Assembly (NCBI GenBank): GCA_026874595.1
Contig: CM049306.1
Span: 46,750,019-46,814,018, forward strand
Reading direction: 5' to 3'
Length of the DNA: 64,000 bases
DNA from: Sipunculus nudus
Taxonomy: Eukaryota; Annelida; Sipuncula; Golfingiida; Sipunculidae
The notes under the pieces were generated by a model that was given only the letters and a program-made list of their open reading frames with translations, searched no databases and was not told the origin of the DNA. Of this stretch, positions 39,088 to 53,500 are shown piece by piece. The position numbers and the translations under genes were made by a program. Every line of letters begins with the position of its first letter. The first letter of the stretch is position 1.

Positions 39088-39896
39088 GTTTGTTATTGCA
39101 ATGTTTATAACAAACGATATTACTACTGCATACTGTAATTGCAGGGCCAATGCCAATGGTAGCGAGCTTGCTATGTTGACGTATTCTTAGTGGTATAAAT
39201 TAGATGTAAATGTCTGGGGCTCGGGTGTGCAGTGCAACTAGGTCTATTCAGGGTTTGACATTAGCATGGGCGACAACATAATATATATGCATCATCACAC
39301 CATTTATATTAGGCAGAATCATATATAATGTTATGATTAGATGTAAAAAATTAAAAAAATATTATTATTTATATTATTAATAATTAAATTTAATGACATT
39401 TTTAATATATGTAGTATTTGTGAAGCTTTATAATAATATCATTAAATTATAGCATCATTTAGTGTAAAATATTATTTAGTTTTAAAATTGCTTTTGTTCG
39501 ATCAAAATAATTTAAGAACCATAATTTAATTATGCCTGGCATAATATGTAATTTTTTTAGCAGTTATTATCCAATTTTGGTGGCACATTATATAGGTCTA
39601 GGTAAGTTCAGGTAAACATTAATTATTATATCCTATACAAAGAAGGTAACTTTTAATATATTTGCCCCTAGTTTTTGCATGGTTTAGGGACATATCGGCC
39701 GCCGTCGACATCGGCCGCCGGCCTCAAATGGACCATATCGGCCGCCGGCGCCCAGCGGGACGCAATATCGGCCGCCAGCTGCAATTGCCCCGAGGGCTGT
39801 ATTAACTCTGTCAAGTCAACCATATCGGCCGCGGAAAGAACTAGGCTACCATATCGGCCGCCGCCTCCTCATTATACGTTTCATTGGATAATCTAT

Positions 39897-39932
<36 letters not shown>

Positions 39933-39951
39933 ATTGTATATATAATGTATG

Positions 39952-40001
<50 letters not shown>

Positions 40002-40143
40002 CATACATAAATACTAAAGCATTATAATAAAAATGTAAATAAATTAATAAACCAAATCACCGACTTATCTTCCAAATAAAGCGAATATAATAAATCAAGG
40101 CTTAACATGAATATATTTTATATAAAAATTAATGTATTTTGAT

Positions 40144-40206
<63 letters not shown>

Positions 40207-41247
40207 ATACTAATTATGCAAGTATACATCGGGTTATCTTCCAGATAGATAATATTGAATAAAACTCCCTCCAGTGTTACTGCTGTGATGGTTGGCAGCA
40301 CCTCAAGTGTAATACAGGAGTGTCAGTTGTGGAATATGAAGAGGCGACCAGAGAAGGGTGGCTTGAATGGATGTGCCAGCCTTGCCGACAGATGGCGACA
40401 TCGCCAGCCGAGAATTCCGCCGAAGGTGAAGAACAACAACCTGAACCTGTAGACGAGACCCCAGAGGAAGCAACTACTGCAGCCCCCCTAGATCTGCTTC
40501 AGACCGAACCTGTAGACGAGACCCCGGATCGAGGAAGCAGCTACTACAGCCCACATAGATCTGCTTCAACTCGAACCTGTAGACGAGACCCCGGATCGAG
40601 GAAGCAGCTACTGCTGCCCCCATAGTTCTGCTTCAGCCCGAACCTGTAGACGAGACCCCGGAGGAAACAACAACTACAGCCCTCATAGATCTGCATCAGC
40701 CCGAACCCGTGGAGGAAGCCCCGGAGGAAGCAGTTAATGCAGCCCCAGAGGAAACACAGGCACAGGACGCAAGTCTGTACGCGGAAGACCTCGGTTCCTT
40801 CCACGAACTCTCAGCACTGGAAGAAAGGGACTTCGCCGTTTGGTCAAGTTGCTGCACAAGGAGGCACAGGTTGTGAATATGACAGCCGAACTAGTGTCAA
40901 GAGAGCAAGTCTCCAGGATACTGTCACACAGAAGCCGTGACGTAAACAGTCGACTCTTTGCTTTATGTAGAGAGTATGGGGTTGGGGAGCGGAGCGCAAC
41001 CTCTCTCTTGGCTGCTGGTAGCAGATTGGTTTGCCCAAAACCAAGTCTGCAACCGGCGGACGAGCCGCAGCAGCAAGAGGACCAGCAAGTGATCGCCTCA
41101 GCTATTGTTTTTTTTTTTATTTTTTTTAATCTTGTGAGATACATGTATAAATATTCGCTGTGATATCTTTTTTTTTTCTCATGTGCTTTTATATAAGTTT
41201 TATGTAGAGGTGATGATGATGCGTATTAGTAAGTTGGTTTTAGTTAG

Positions 41248-41291
<44 letters not shown>

Positions 41292-41439
41292 TTCCTTGGA
41301 TTTAAATGAGATTAATGTTTCCCATGTATATTGTTACATTTTTTTGTAAATATTCTTTGTAAATATTAGTACCAAGATTTTCTTTTGTTCACACGTTTTA
41401 GTAAGATTTTATTGGGTTGGATTTTAGCGTAGAAGTATT

Positions 41440-41480
<41 letters not shown>

Positions 41481-41715
41481 TATTGAGATGTTGCTGTGAT
41501 GCTTTTATCATGCAGTAGTTTTGGTCAGTGTTTGTAATGGTTATTGTCATTTCTGTTAATAAATGTGTATTTACTGTAATTTGTCGTTTTTCCGATTGGG
41601 AGTTTGTGCGTGTTTGAAAACGTTTGCAAAATGCTCCTGGTAACACTGAATAAAAAAAGCTTCAATTCATATAAAATATTGAATGAAAATTGATATGTAC
41701 ATATATACATATATG

Positions 41716-41757
<42 letters not shown>

Positions 41758-44700
41758 ATAGATTATCCAATGAAACGTATAATGAGGTGGCGGCGGCCGA
41801 TATGGTAGCCTAGTTCTTTCCGCGGCCGATATGGTTGACTTGACAGAGTTAATACAGGCCTGTGGGCAATTGCAGCTGGCGGCCGATATTGCGTCCCGCT
41901 GGGCGCCGGCGGCCGATATGGTTCATTGGAGGCCGGCGGCCGATATCGACTGCGGCCGATATGTCCCTATACCGTTTTTGCATCAGAAGGCAAGGCAGGT
42001 ACCCATATTCAATTTTAATATTTTGTCTGTATGAATGATTATAAATATGAATGTTTTATTCTTTCATTTGTATAGAAGTGCTCTCTGTACACAGATTATT
42101 ATTATTTTCCAGGATATTTATTCAATGAATTTTGAGTAAACTTTCAGTGTTGCTTTTTTTGTTTCCATGAGACTTATACTAGTTTTGGCAGAACTATAGA
42201 AACCGGGCTTCAGCCTACCGCCGGTACAACGGGTGTCGCATAATAAATTGTCTCCTGGAAAAGGCGGCGGATACATATCATTTTCCTCAGAATTCCCGTA
42301 TTTAATTTTGCTCATAGCTGGAGTTTATATATTAGAGGAGGAGGGGTCCGGGGAACCTGGGTTCCCCGTCTGAACGGGGGTGTGGGGGCGGAGCTCCCAC
42401 ATAAAGCTTAATTTTCCTGTTAAAATAGTGAATGGGTTTCCCATTTTCGCGATAGATGCCTCTTCAATCGCAGATATAAATGAACAAAACTTTCTCCTGC
42501 TGGTATCTCGTCTTCACGGCTCACTTAGTAGCGTGTAGGGCTCCTAGTCTAGAGATCGTAGGTTCGATTCCCGATTCAGGCGACTTCTTATGCTTAGTAG
42601 TTATTTATGTTAGAAGAGTTGAGTGTACGTAGGGACATCTACAGGGAAAAGTAGGAGTTAAAATAGGGAATGAGAGGAGACAATTTTATTTATATGTTCC
42701 TCAACAGAAGCGAAGCCAGTGTTCTATAGTGGCTCCCTAGTTTTAGTTAATTATTATCTGTATGTTTTTTTTAGAATTAAATGATTATTTTGGTAGTATT
42801 TGTAGTATAACTTTTCTTAATGTGGTACTAGCCATACTAACCTTTTAATGGAAGTTCAATTCATGCTTGTTAAATTCATATTTATATTGTGATGTCATAA
42901 AACTAAATTGTATAGCTTCTCAGATGTATTTCCTTTGAAACCCCTGTAGAATTAACATTTGATTTAGACTGAGTGTTTTGATCTGACCCGCTGTGTTACT
43001 GTACATGATGTTAGGTGCTTATTAGCAGACTTAGGTCAAATTACTTTTAAAGTATTGGATTACAAAAACAGTTACTTTTAAAAGTTATCGATTACAATTA
43101 CAATTACTTTCGTGTTTTCAGAAAAATAGTCGATTACAATACTTCTTAAAATGATTGCAATTACTTTTGTGTTTAAGGACCATTAACCTTATGCAAGAAC
43201 AGCAGCTGTGTTAGAGATTGGTTTGAACTCTTACATTTTTTTTAACAGTTGTAACAAAAATAATATAGGGACAACCACAGGTGCTTGAATCCCTATATAC
43301 ATGATATTTATGATATGTCGAGGTATATATTACAATGATAAAGTATTCCGATGCGATTTCAGACCTGTGGGTGTGAATACGTGCCTCTAAAAGTTTCTGT
43401 ATCTTTATTTACATAAAATTCATAAAAGTCTTCTTGATTTTCCAAATTATTTTGAATTTTGTATCTCCTATGTTTGCAAGTAATTAGTCATGCACTTTGG
43501 CAAAGTGTTCAAGTCAATAAAAATTTACACTTTATAATATTGTTTACAATATGTGACAACCTTTGTTAGACTGATTCAACCTTTTAGATCTTGTGTCTTT
43601 CATGGAGTTTATTGAAATAATAAATCATTGGTTAAAGGCATTAAAATTTATCATAAAATTAATTCAGCAAGACAGTAATCTAAACAGTGTGGGGTTAACC
43701 TGAAATTAGGTTCAGGCTACCCCCAGGAATAACTTGAAAGAGATTTCAGATAACCGGGGGTAACCTGAGGTTTTTACACTGGGATAGCTTTGATGGGAAA
43801 CTTTTGTATTCAGTCAAAATTAACTAGTAGCCTGAGAAAATAAACATATTATTTAAAATGCATATATAGGCCTTTGAAGTACATGAGGAACAACCATGGG
43901 AAATTGGTTTATAGCCAGGTTTGCATAATAAATTCGAAAGTTTGATGGAATTATTCAAATGCAACAAATATACCCAAAAGTAAATGAAAATTTATTGTTC
44001 AAACAGCAACAACAACAGGAAAATTCTAGTCAACAAATGTTCTACAGACTTCTCAAAATGGAAATTACCAGCTAAACCTCCCAGAAGCATCCAGAATCTT
44101 CAGTCAGATAATCATAACTAACCAGAGTCTATAAGTTCCTCACTTGATACATAAACACACCGATCAACGCAACCAATGATAAAGATAAACACAATATTAT
44201 TAAATATTATTAACTAGGTTTCCCTGACTATATCTTATTCTCCTACGGGGCTCTCATTCAGCATAATCTGACCCTTTAAATACATTTGTGTCTATATTAT
44301 ATATGAAATTTTATTTGATTTCAGGTGCGCCTTCAGACCCAACCAAAACCAGAACCAGGCAAGCCACCTTTATATACAGGAACAGTGGACTGCTTCAGAA
44401 AGATTTTAATGAAGGAGGTCAGTCTTATCATTAACTTATCTTATCAAAGACCACACATATGCAAATGTATGCATTCTGTCTGCAAATGCTCACTAATTCT
44501 TTGACAATGACAAACAGGCTTATTCCATTAATAAAATGTTAAAATGCCTGTTCAGCCTGCTTTGATATTAACAACTGTAAAACAATGGTAATTTCTGTAG
44601 CATGCAGTATACCATCTAAGAGAGCTACTTTTGTCTGAAAATGTTTATTATTTACCAGTAAAGTAATTACCTTGCCTAGACACTATTTGGTGTAATCCAC

Positions 44701-47488
44701 TACTAAGATTATGCTGTCTTTGGGTGAACTCTGACAAACATTTTATTACTTTTATATTTACTGTAAACATTTATGCTGTTATCTAAAGTGACTAACCTAT
44801 TCATCCGTTAACTTAGTGTAATTTTCTTTATTTCCTGTGTTAATCCCTTTTTAAATGTTACTTATAAATTTACCTAATACCAATATTGAATATATACAGA
44901 ATACATACTGAATACTGTATATCCTGATTAATACAGTTAATGTCAGTTATTATAATTTCAGGGTCCTCGGGGCTTCTACAAAGGCATGGCTGCACCTTTA
45001 GTTGGAGTGACACCAATATTTGCAATTTCCTTTTTTGGTTTCAATGTAGGGAAGGCTTTACAACAGGATAAACCAGACGACCCTCTCACGTAAGTGCTAA
45101 TGTAAATATCTCAAAAGTTGAAACGCAAACTCTCATGTCTACCAGGTTACCACCATCAGGGTCGCCAGTCTGTTGATTTAAAATATCAAATCTCACAAGA
45201 CAAAAGGGTCAGATAGTCTGAAAAATGAGTGAAAAAAATTAAGTTCAGTCAATGCTGAATTGGTTTAAACAATATTTTTATTGCAAAACAAAGCAATGAG
45301 GATTGGAAAACAGGGCACAGCCCTATATCAATTCCTCTCCTCAATGCTGAATTGAGCAACTTTGCCTAGTTTTACTGTCTTAATAGTTCCATGCATGCTT
45401 CTGGTCTGACATTTGCAGTTGCATGACAAGTTATAGCATATTAAGTCCTCTGCACTACATATTTTCTGCCATTTTGTCACAATTGAGATCACAGCAAATC
45501 AATGCAAAAAAGCTACCATTTTTAGTGATTTTGCATGGCTTTGAAATTGCATGGAGGTGAGCACCGATAACAGCCTCCAACAAAGGCCACAATGCCTCTG
45601 TAATCACAACACCTCCAGCACAGGATAAAGGTCTATTTTGCATATTAATAACCCCTGCTGTCACTGACGGATTTAAGCATGTTTTGGCCTGACATGTGAC
45701 TAAGTCACTGACCCACTTGCATGGTCAGTGAATGTGAAAAACATGTGACTCGAGATTTAGGTAAAACCCAGGTTTATGAATGACAAAACCTTATAAAAGG
45801 TCCGAAGGTGATCCCAAGGTCCCAAAAATGTGATCCACATTCCCAAAAATGTGATCCACATTTTTTTTTGCAACAATACACATATTCAAATATTTGTTTG
45901 TTAATAATGTTTCTCTTTAATATTTTGCCCAGATAAAACATGCAGGTAATATTTATAAGCTAGATGTATTACAATATGATTACACTTGTCCTAAAAAAAG
46001 AAAGTGGCCAACTTAAGATAAGTGAAGATTCAGACCTTTGTGTAAAGGTTTATGTTGCACCCATTTGCCCAGTTGGGCAAGTAGGAATCCACTTTTGGTT
46101 GCTCTACCACCATTTTCTGGGACTTTCACTTGCCCTGGGTAATCACATACTATCATGGAAGCATGGAAGCATTATACCTGATATATATCACATTGCACAG
46201 GTTCGCATTAGGTCTGTAGGCCTTGTTCATATTTTACCATACATCCTGAGAAATTTGACATTATTTTGCAAAGGCTCTATTGCAGCACCATCTCTCAGAA
46301 ACTTCACCAGTTACCTCAGCCCATGTCAACTCAGCCCATGTAAATCCATTCCACATAATCACAGCTTAAAACCCATGGACCTTTCCCAAGTAAGAACAGG
46401 TCACATGCTAGTATTGATAATGTGACATCATCTGTATAATGTGAAAAAGGTGGCCTAATTCAGTAGACTCTAGATCCTGCCATTAACAGACTATGGACCT
46501 CTCCATATGGCAGTGACATTCCTGAATGGTTACATACTTTGTATTATGATTTATGAATACTAGTTCAAAGCTTAACTGGTCTTGTAGGTTAGTATAAGGT
46601 AATCTAGGATTTCATTTGTTAATGTATAATAGGGTTAATCTATGGAATGTGTTTATGTACATGTATAAGGATTTTAACCTAAGGGTGCAAAGTTCAGGTG
46701 TTAGTTTCAAATTGGCCACTGGAGGAAGCTTGTTTTAGCACGTTGTCAGATCAGTTACCTATCATTAACTGGTGCCCCACTCACTAAAGTATTTGAAAGT
46801 TATACACTCAGACAGTACATACCTTTGCTTAAGGCAGATATTTATCCAAATCATCTGCCAAGTTTAATCACCTCTTACTCAAAATGTCTTAAGGTTGCAT
46901 CTCTGGCAAAAACCTCTAAATTAAAATCAACGTACAGCTGTTTCAAATGCATATTAGACCCCACAAAGTATATATCATGTCAGACTTGGTACAGAGCTCT
47001 ATCTAATGTCACTTGTGTTTCAATATTTACATTCATTTTCATTGAAATTTTAACATTTTTGAAAATTTTAAATTTTTAAATGGAACACAATTTGAACAAC
47101 CAGCAAACCACTTTTTAATGGGTTATAATAAAATAAGCTTCATGACAATATCTAAAAACTGTTTTTTTTTGCCTCTACTATTTTCCTTACATGTCTAAAA
47201 ATGAAATTTAAAACTTTTTACTGAATCAAAATTTAAATATTAAAATTTTTGTAAGAAAGAAACATGATACAAGAAAAACAAAAAAAAACAGGTTTTTGAT
47301 TGGGTCATATAGTTTGATGTTAGCCCAATACAAAGTGGTTTGCTGTTACTGCTTGCCTAATTAAAATTGGGTACCATTTAAAAATTAAAACTTGTCAAAA
47401 ATGTAAATATTTCATATGAAAATGATATAATACCATACCAATAGAAAGAGCAATGTACCAGGTTTCAAATGATATATACTTTATGGGG

Positions 47489-47523
<35 letters not shown>

Positions 47524-50500
47524 TAAAGCAGCCTTTTGATTGATTTAAAATTTAGGGGATTTTGCCAGCATGCTACCCTATTTACCCACCAGATGTCAGC
47601 AGTGGGTACAGAATTGCTTGGATCACATATACACACACATACAAAGAAAACACACATGTATAGAAATTGGAAACATATAATTGTCTCTGTCCAAACTTGC
47701 TGTAATGACAAAGATTTTAAGTTTTTCTGTAAGTTCACCTCCTTTTATTACCTGTTGTGAAAGACTATTCTTTCGATTTATATCAATCCATGACCACAAG
47801 AAAGTGATATATGCACCACAAGAGCAAAAGGGAGACATTCCACCACACTGCCAAAAGAAATGATGCTTTTATTATTCCTTGCTGTAGGAGAGAGGACTAC
47901 TAAAATGGTGTGCATCTGTCTGTCTTTCCATCCGTCCATGTTTTTGTCCATCCCACCCCTTCTTGTATCAACTGTCAGTAGAACCCCTGCTGCTTTCTTC
48001 ACCAAAATTAATGAAAAGTGTAGCCCTGAGACAATCCTTGAGTGTTGCGATATAGCTGTCTTCTGTAATACATGCACATCACTTCATGTTTTGTGTCAGG
48101 TGTCACGTCAGTTTTCATGTTTATAGTCCATTTCACCACCTGCTGTCAACCTGTTATTGTATCTGCCAGAACAAAGTTTTGCGGATACTATGTTTTTGAC
48201 GAGATTCCGCTGCTGCTGCCGTATTTGTTTCTGGAGAACTCCTTTGAGACTACTGGACCGATTTTTCCGAAACTTACACCAATTATCGGGTCACGTGTGA
48301 AATAGTGCCTAACCATTCGGCGTTGACCTCTGACCTTTCCTCTCTCCAGTGCGTCCATCTGTGCATCTGTTTTGACACATTAACCCACAATATTTGCACT
48401 CGTTTGACTAATCAGGAAATACTTTTTGTACAAATGTAGCCCTTGGATAGGGTTTTTTACATACACAAAAATGGTGGTGCCACCTGCAACCATTTTTGCA
48501 CAGCATCCATCTGTTCTTCTGCTAATATGTAACACATCTAACTCTATTTTCCCTTGCCACTCAATCCATGCCTCACTTCACCTGTCCTACTCTGATTTTG
48601 GCGGATACACGTAGTCGCTTGTGGACTACCCTTATTCTAGTTTGTAGAAAATTTTCTTAAAAATTTATAATTTTCAATAATTTCCTAGAAAACTACATAC
48701 CAGTTAGGAAGTGACAGTATGGCAATTAAGAATTTTACAATAAATCTCAAGTTTATGTTTCACAAATTTTTAGTCTCTTCACAATTATCTGGCAGGTATG
48801 ATGTGTCCCTGCATGAGCAGCCATCTTTGTTTTACGTAGTTATGTATTTTTAGAGTGTTAACATGTCATCATCCAATCAGCAACTGTTGATTGAGGCTGT
48901 TTTTGCATGTGACCAGTGACCTTTACCACCTACCTTGACCACCATAAGGGGGTCTGATTAGTGGTGGGAGTCAGTTCCTTTTTCATAATCGATCATCGGT
49001 TTGAGCAAACCGATTGATGATCGATTAATAATCGGTTCAGGCATATATAAAGAAACCTGCAGTTATCCGTGAAACTTTACTTTCTTAACCAAACGCAAAA
49101 AAAAAAGTTTTTGCCTTTTTTATATTGTCCTATTATTGGTAAAATATGCTTTTAAAAGTTTCATTTTAATTATTTATAATAATCAAGAAATAAACGACAA
49201 TCCAGGACATCTACTTGCTGCATAGACCTGGATAGTTTATAGAGCATTTAACGCCATATAGCCCATATTGTGCAATGTACATCTCTTTACAAAACTCCCC
49301 GCTAATTCTGCAGCTTCCTGCCAGTTCACTGAGGTTTTATTACCTCCTCCGTTGTCGCGTCTACCGTGTCATACTCAGTAACATAAGGAAGTTATTTGGG
49401 AACACAGACTCATTATCATGATTATGCTTTAATCGATAGTTGCCTTTGGTAATCGAGCGCTTGAAAGTGGCAGCAAACCCAATGACTTTCGATAAAACTC
49501 GATGATCGGCCCACCGCTAGGTCTGATACATTGTAAAATGTAGACTGATTTCTCATATTTTCAAATAATTCTGTTTCTTAAATAAGGTGCAAAGTAGGTA
49601 TTATTTTACCTTGTTGATAATAAGGTCCTTTAAAACTCTCCTGTACACTATAATTTTTCCCTTGAAATTAAACTAATAAAAATTATCATAGCAAAAAACA
49701 GTTGGACATGAGGGGATGAAGCGGACTATAGTGAATGGTATACACATATTAGATGTCTGCAGTTGCAATTGCTAGGGATGCCTCCTAGCAGTTGCACACA
49801 TTCAGAACTGTGAACAACACCCCTTCTACACTGCAATCATGATTGATTAATATTCTCAAAAACAATGGCCTTGTAACCTGTATGCTTAAGCGGTTGCGCT
49901 GCGGCGTCCATCGGGTGTCTGCCATACATTAACCTATGCTGTCTCAAAAACCATCAAAGCTAGCAGAGCCAAATTTTGTGGAAGAATTAGTCACAGTTCA
50001 AACTTTATTGGAATTAACTTATATTTTTGCTCTCTGCAATTGTTAAAAAAGCTAAAAAAAACCTTTAAATTCTTCTTCTCCAAAAATGCCCAGCCAAATT
50101 GTTCAATATGTCACAGGCATAATCCCAGAAACCTCTCTCTCATTTGTTCAAATAGTTCCAGTTAGGTGATTTTTGGCCAAGTTACAGGAAGTTGAACTTT
50201 GTCATTTGGCCAAATAGGCATACTAAAATTACATTCTCGGAAACAACAGGAGCTAAGATCACCAAATTTAATGCAGATGTTGGTCACATGAGTCATATTT
50301 GAAATTGAGGTATTGGTGGCGCCACCTCCATTCACCTATTTTGTATGGGGGTCTTCGGTCATCGGTACATCAATCCATAATTTCTCAGACACAGCAGGAG
50401 GTAGCATCACCAAATTGTATGCAAAAATCAGTCACATGTCAAATGTTGTGGGATTGAGCTTTTTGTGGAGTCATCGCATCAACTTACATTTTCTGGGGGG

Positions 50501-53500
50501 AAGCTAGAAAACCTTTAAAAATCTTCTCTGAAATCATTTATCCAAATTGTTCAATATTTCATAGAAATGATCCCAGAGATGATGTCTCCCAAGTTTGTTC
50601 AAATGGTTTGGGTTCAATGAATCTTTGCCAAGTTACAGGAATTTGAACTTAGTTATTTGGCCAGGTAAGCACACCTACATTACAATCTCATAAATAGCAG
50701 GATCTAGAATCACCAAGTTTTGTGCAAATGTTGGTCACATGACTCATATTTGAAATTGAGGTTTATGCGGCAGCACCTGCATCAAGCTTTTTCTTATGGG
50801 CAAAAAACTCATAATTACAGCCTCCTTCAGCCACTACATAAGAAATGTTTTATGATGAACTGTCAACAGAATGGTTTAATTCTTCGCAAAAATTTTCCTA
50901 CTGTAGGGGTCTCTTATTTGTTTAAGAATAGATCTTGTTCATTTTTTTTTAGTCATAGAAAGCTGATGTTGGTCTTGTGACCAAGTAAGCCTATATCAGA
51001 CTGAAGGGATGCAAAAGTCTTCTACAAAACTGTTGTTTCAAATTCTGTAGTTTCTGTATCATTGCACAAAAATGACTTTTAGGTGGACTTATTCAAGTTT
51101 ACTAAAATGATTTTGACCAAATTATTGGACCTTTAACAATGAAAGAGCTGTCAGATAATTTTGTATTAACAGACTGAGCTCTGTGGGTATATAACCAGAG
51201 CTGTACTGGCAACATAAATAACTGGTGTCCATATCCAGCTTATATGTAAGATAAATCAATGAATAAAATATATCTGTATTCTGACTCAGCTTTCAATAGA
51301 CATCTGTTATTATCCTAAACATTTTAACACAGCAATTGTTATGAATATTTCTGCTTGAAAAAAAACATTGTAGCCCAAGTCTTTCAGTATGTGTAAACAT
51401 ATTTACCAGCAGGCCAAGATTGTGTCTGTGTTTATAAAAAGCTTGGAAGACTGCCAACTCTTTGAGATTTGGCAACAGGCCGAATTTGAGTCTGTATAGC
51501 TTTGGCAGACTGCCAACTGTATCAGATTAGGCAACAGGTCAAGAGTTCAGGCAGTACAGCTAAGTGAAGGTCAAGAGTTGACTGAGTGCAGTAGATGCAG
51601 CTTGCAATGTGATCCTGTTCACTCTGGGCAACTGCCTTCCTCAGCTTCCCCAGTGTACTTGACTCAAGAGAAGTTTGATGTATCGGCCAGAAATTTTGAC
51701 TTGTCCATGCATCTTTGATGGCTTTCTTGTACACAAAACTGGTGTAGGCACATACAAAGATTTCTGCATAGTGTATGTCCCTGCTTATTTCAACGGAGGG
51801 ATTTGATATATCATCCTGAAATTGTGTGTATCTCTAAATCTCAGATAGCTTTGTCATATACAAGACTTTTGGCACCAACTACAATTGTTTTGGGTTTCAT
51901 TCATCTATGCATACAGCTCAAGAGTAGTTTGAAGTATGTGCCTGAAACTTTACATGTCCATACATCTTCAATGACTTTCTCAAACACAAAAATGGTGGCA
52001 GCACCTATAATCATTTTCTTCTGTTGTGTACATCGATGCTAATAACTGAGGAGTGAATTTTGTGTAATTGGTGCTTGTATTTGAGTTTAAGATGTTTAGT
52101 ACTTGCATTGTACCTGGCATATCACACATGTGCATGAAAATTAATAAAGTACTTTTCAAATAATGGTCAAGCATGTTATCATGGAAGTACTATACCTGAT
52201 ATACCTGATATATCATATTACACAGGTTAGCATAAGCCTGTAGGCCTTGTTTTACTCAATTATTAGTTATCTATTTATATTCCTGAATATCCTGAAGTTG
52301 TCTGATTGTGTAGTGTAGGAGGCCTATATATGAGAAAATATAGAGAAAATGTATGTGTAAATGAAAATAAATGTATTTTACAGGTTACCACAGTTGTTCC
52401 TGGCTGGTGGTTTCTCTGGTATATTCACAACAGCTGTAATGGCCCCCGGTGAGAGGATCAAATGTCTCCTGCAGGTTGGTGGAATATTCTTGAACATGTA
52501 TGAATGGAACATGTTAACAGGTGTTTTCAGGGCATTTAAATACTGGGGTTGGCTTTTTATAAATTCACAATAATCATGAAAAGGAAATTATTGCAAAAAT
52601 AAAACTGTCTTACTCTTGAATAAGGTGACTTGCTTCTGTGGCTCAGGGGTAGTGCATAGGACTCAAAGCTGGGAGATTGTGAGTGTGAATCTCAGCTGAG
52701 GCAGTGACGGGTTTAATGGGAGGGTGTGCCCCACAGCAGTGTTTCTCTCACAAACGAGTGCACCTTTCGGTGGTTCCTTGGTGGTATGACCCAGCAATGG
52801 GGATGATTATGCACTCAGGGCCCACAGGTGCAGTGGTCACTGGGCCTGTTTAACACCAGGATATAACATAGAGGAAGCGTGTCACGTAGTCCAAAACTGG
52901 AATGGAATTCTGCAGATGTACATATAGGTAGTAAAGTTATCTATAAACAAAATTAAGGCGGTTACCTCCACCAAGAAAAAAAAACAAAAAAAACTCTTGA
53001 ATAAGGTGCCTCATCTACACAGGTGAAAAGTCATTTATGTAGAGCCTCATTGGGAACTCATGTATGATATCAATGCCTGTAGTGTCAAAAATAAAAGGCA
53101 AGGGATCAATATTATAAATGTTAATATATCTTTTAGATTAACTTTGTTTGCATATATTGAAGAATAAATATGATACTGGGTGTATTCTGTGCAAGTTACA
53201 CTATGCTAAGATCATGAAAGTGGAACCCTTCCAAAACACTGGAAATCATGAAAAATTAACGACATGAAAATGAAGCGAACCATAGTACATTTTAATTTTT
53301 ATTGACAGGCAGTCTTCACTTGACTTTAATACGGTATGAGTATGCTCTTACTATAGGCATTCTTATATTGTCTCAATGATACTACCCTCCTTTGGCAACA
53401 GTTGTGCTTCATTCATTTTAGAACTACTTTCATTTAGCCACAGCTCTCTATAGCAAGGTTTTCAAAGTATTGCCACCAGGCAGTTGGCCCAGGGCTAAAA

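Noticed and set aside
42511-42585. A possible tRNA gene
   Set aside because: A- and B-box-like sequences are present but the acceptor and anticodon stems do not pair well and it lies inside a mobile element; treated as tRNA-derived.
43687-43783. Short MITE with CAGTGT/ACACTG ends
   Set aside because: Partial palindrome only, and no convincing target duplication; left as a note in the intron entry.
45964-46425. 153-codon open frame, the longest single frame in the window
   Set aside because: No recognisable domain, lies inside an intron of SLC25A20, and overlaps a repeat shared with 52180-52250.
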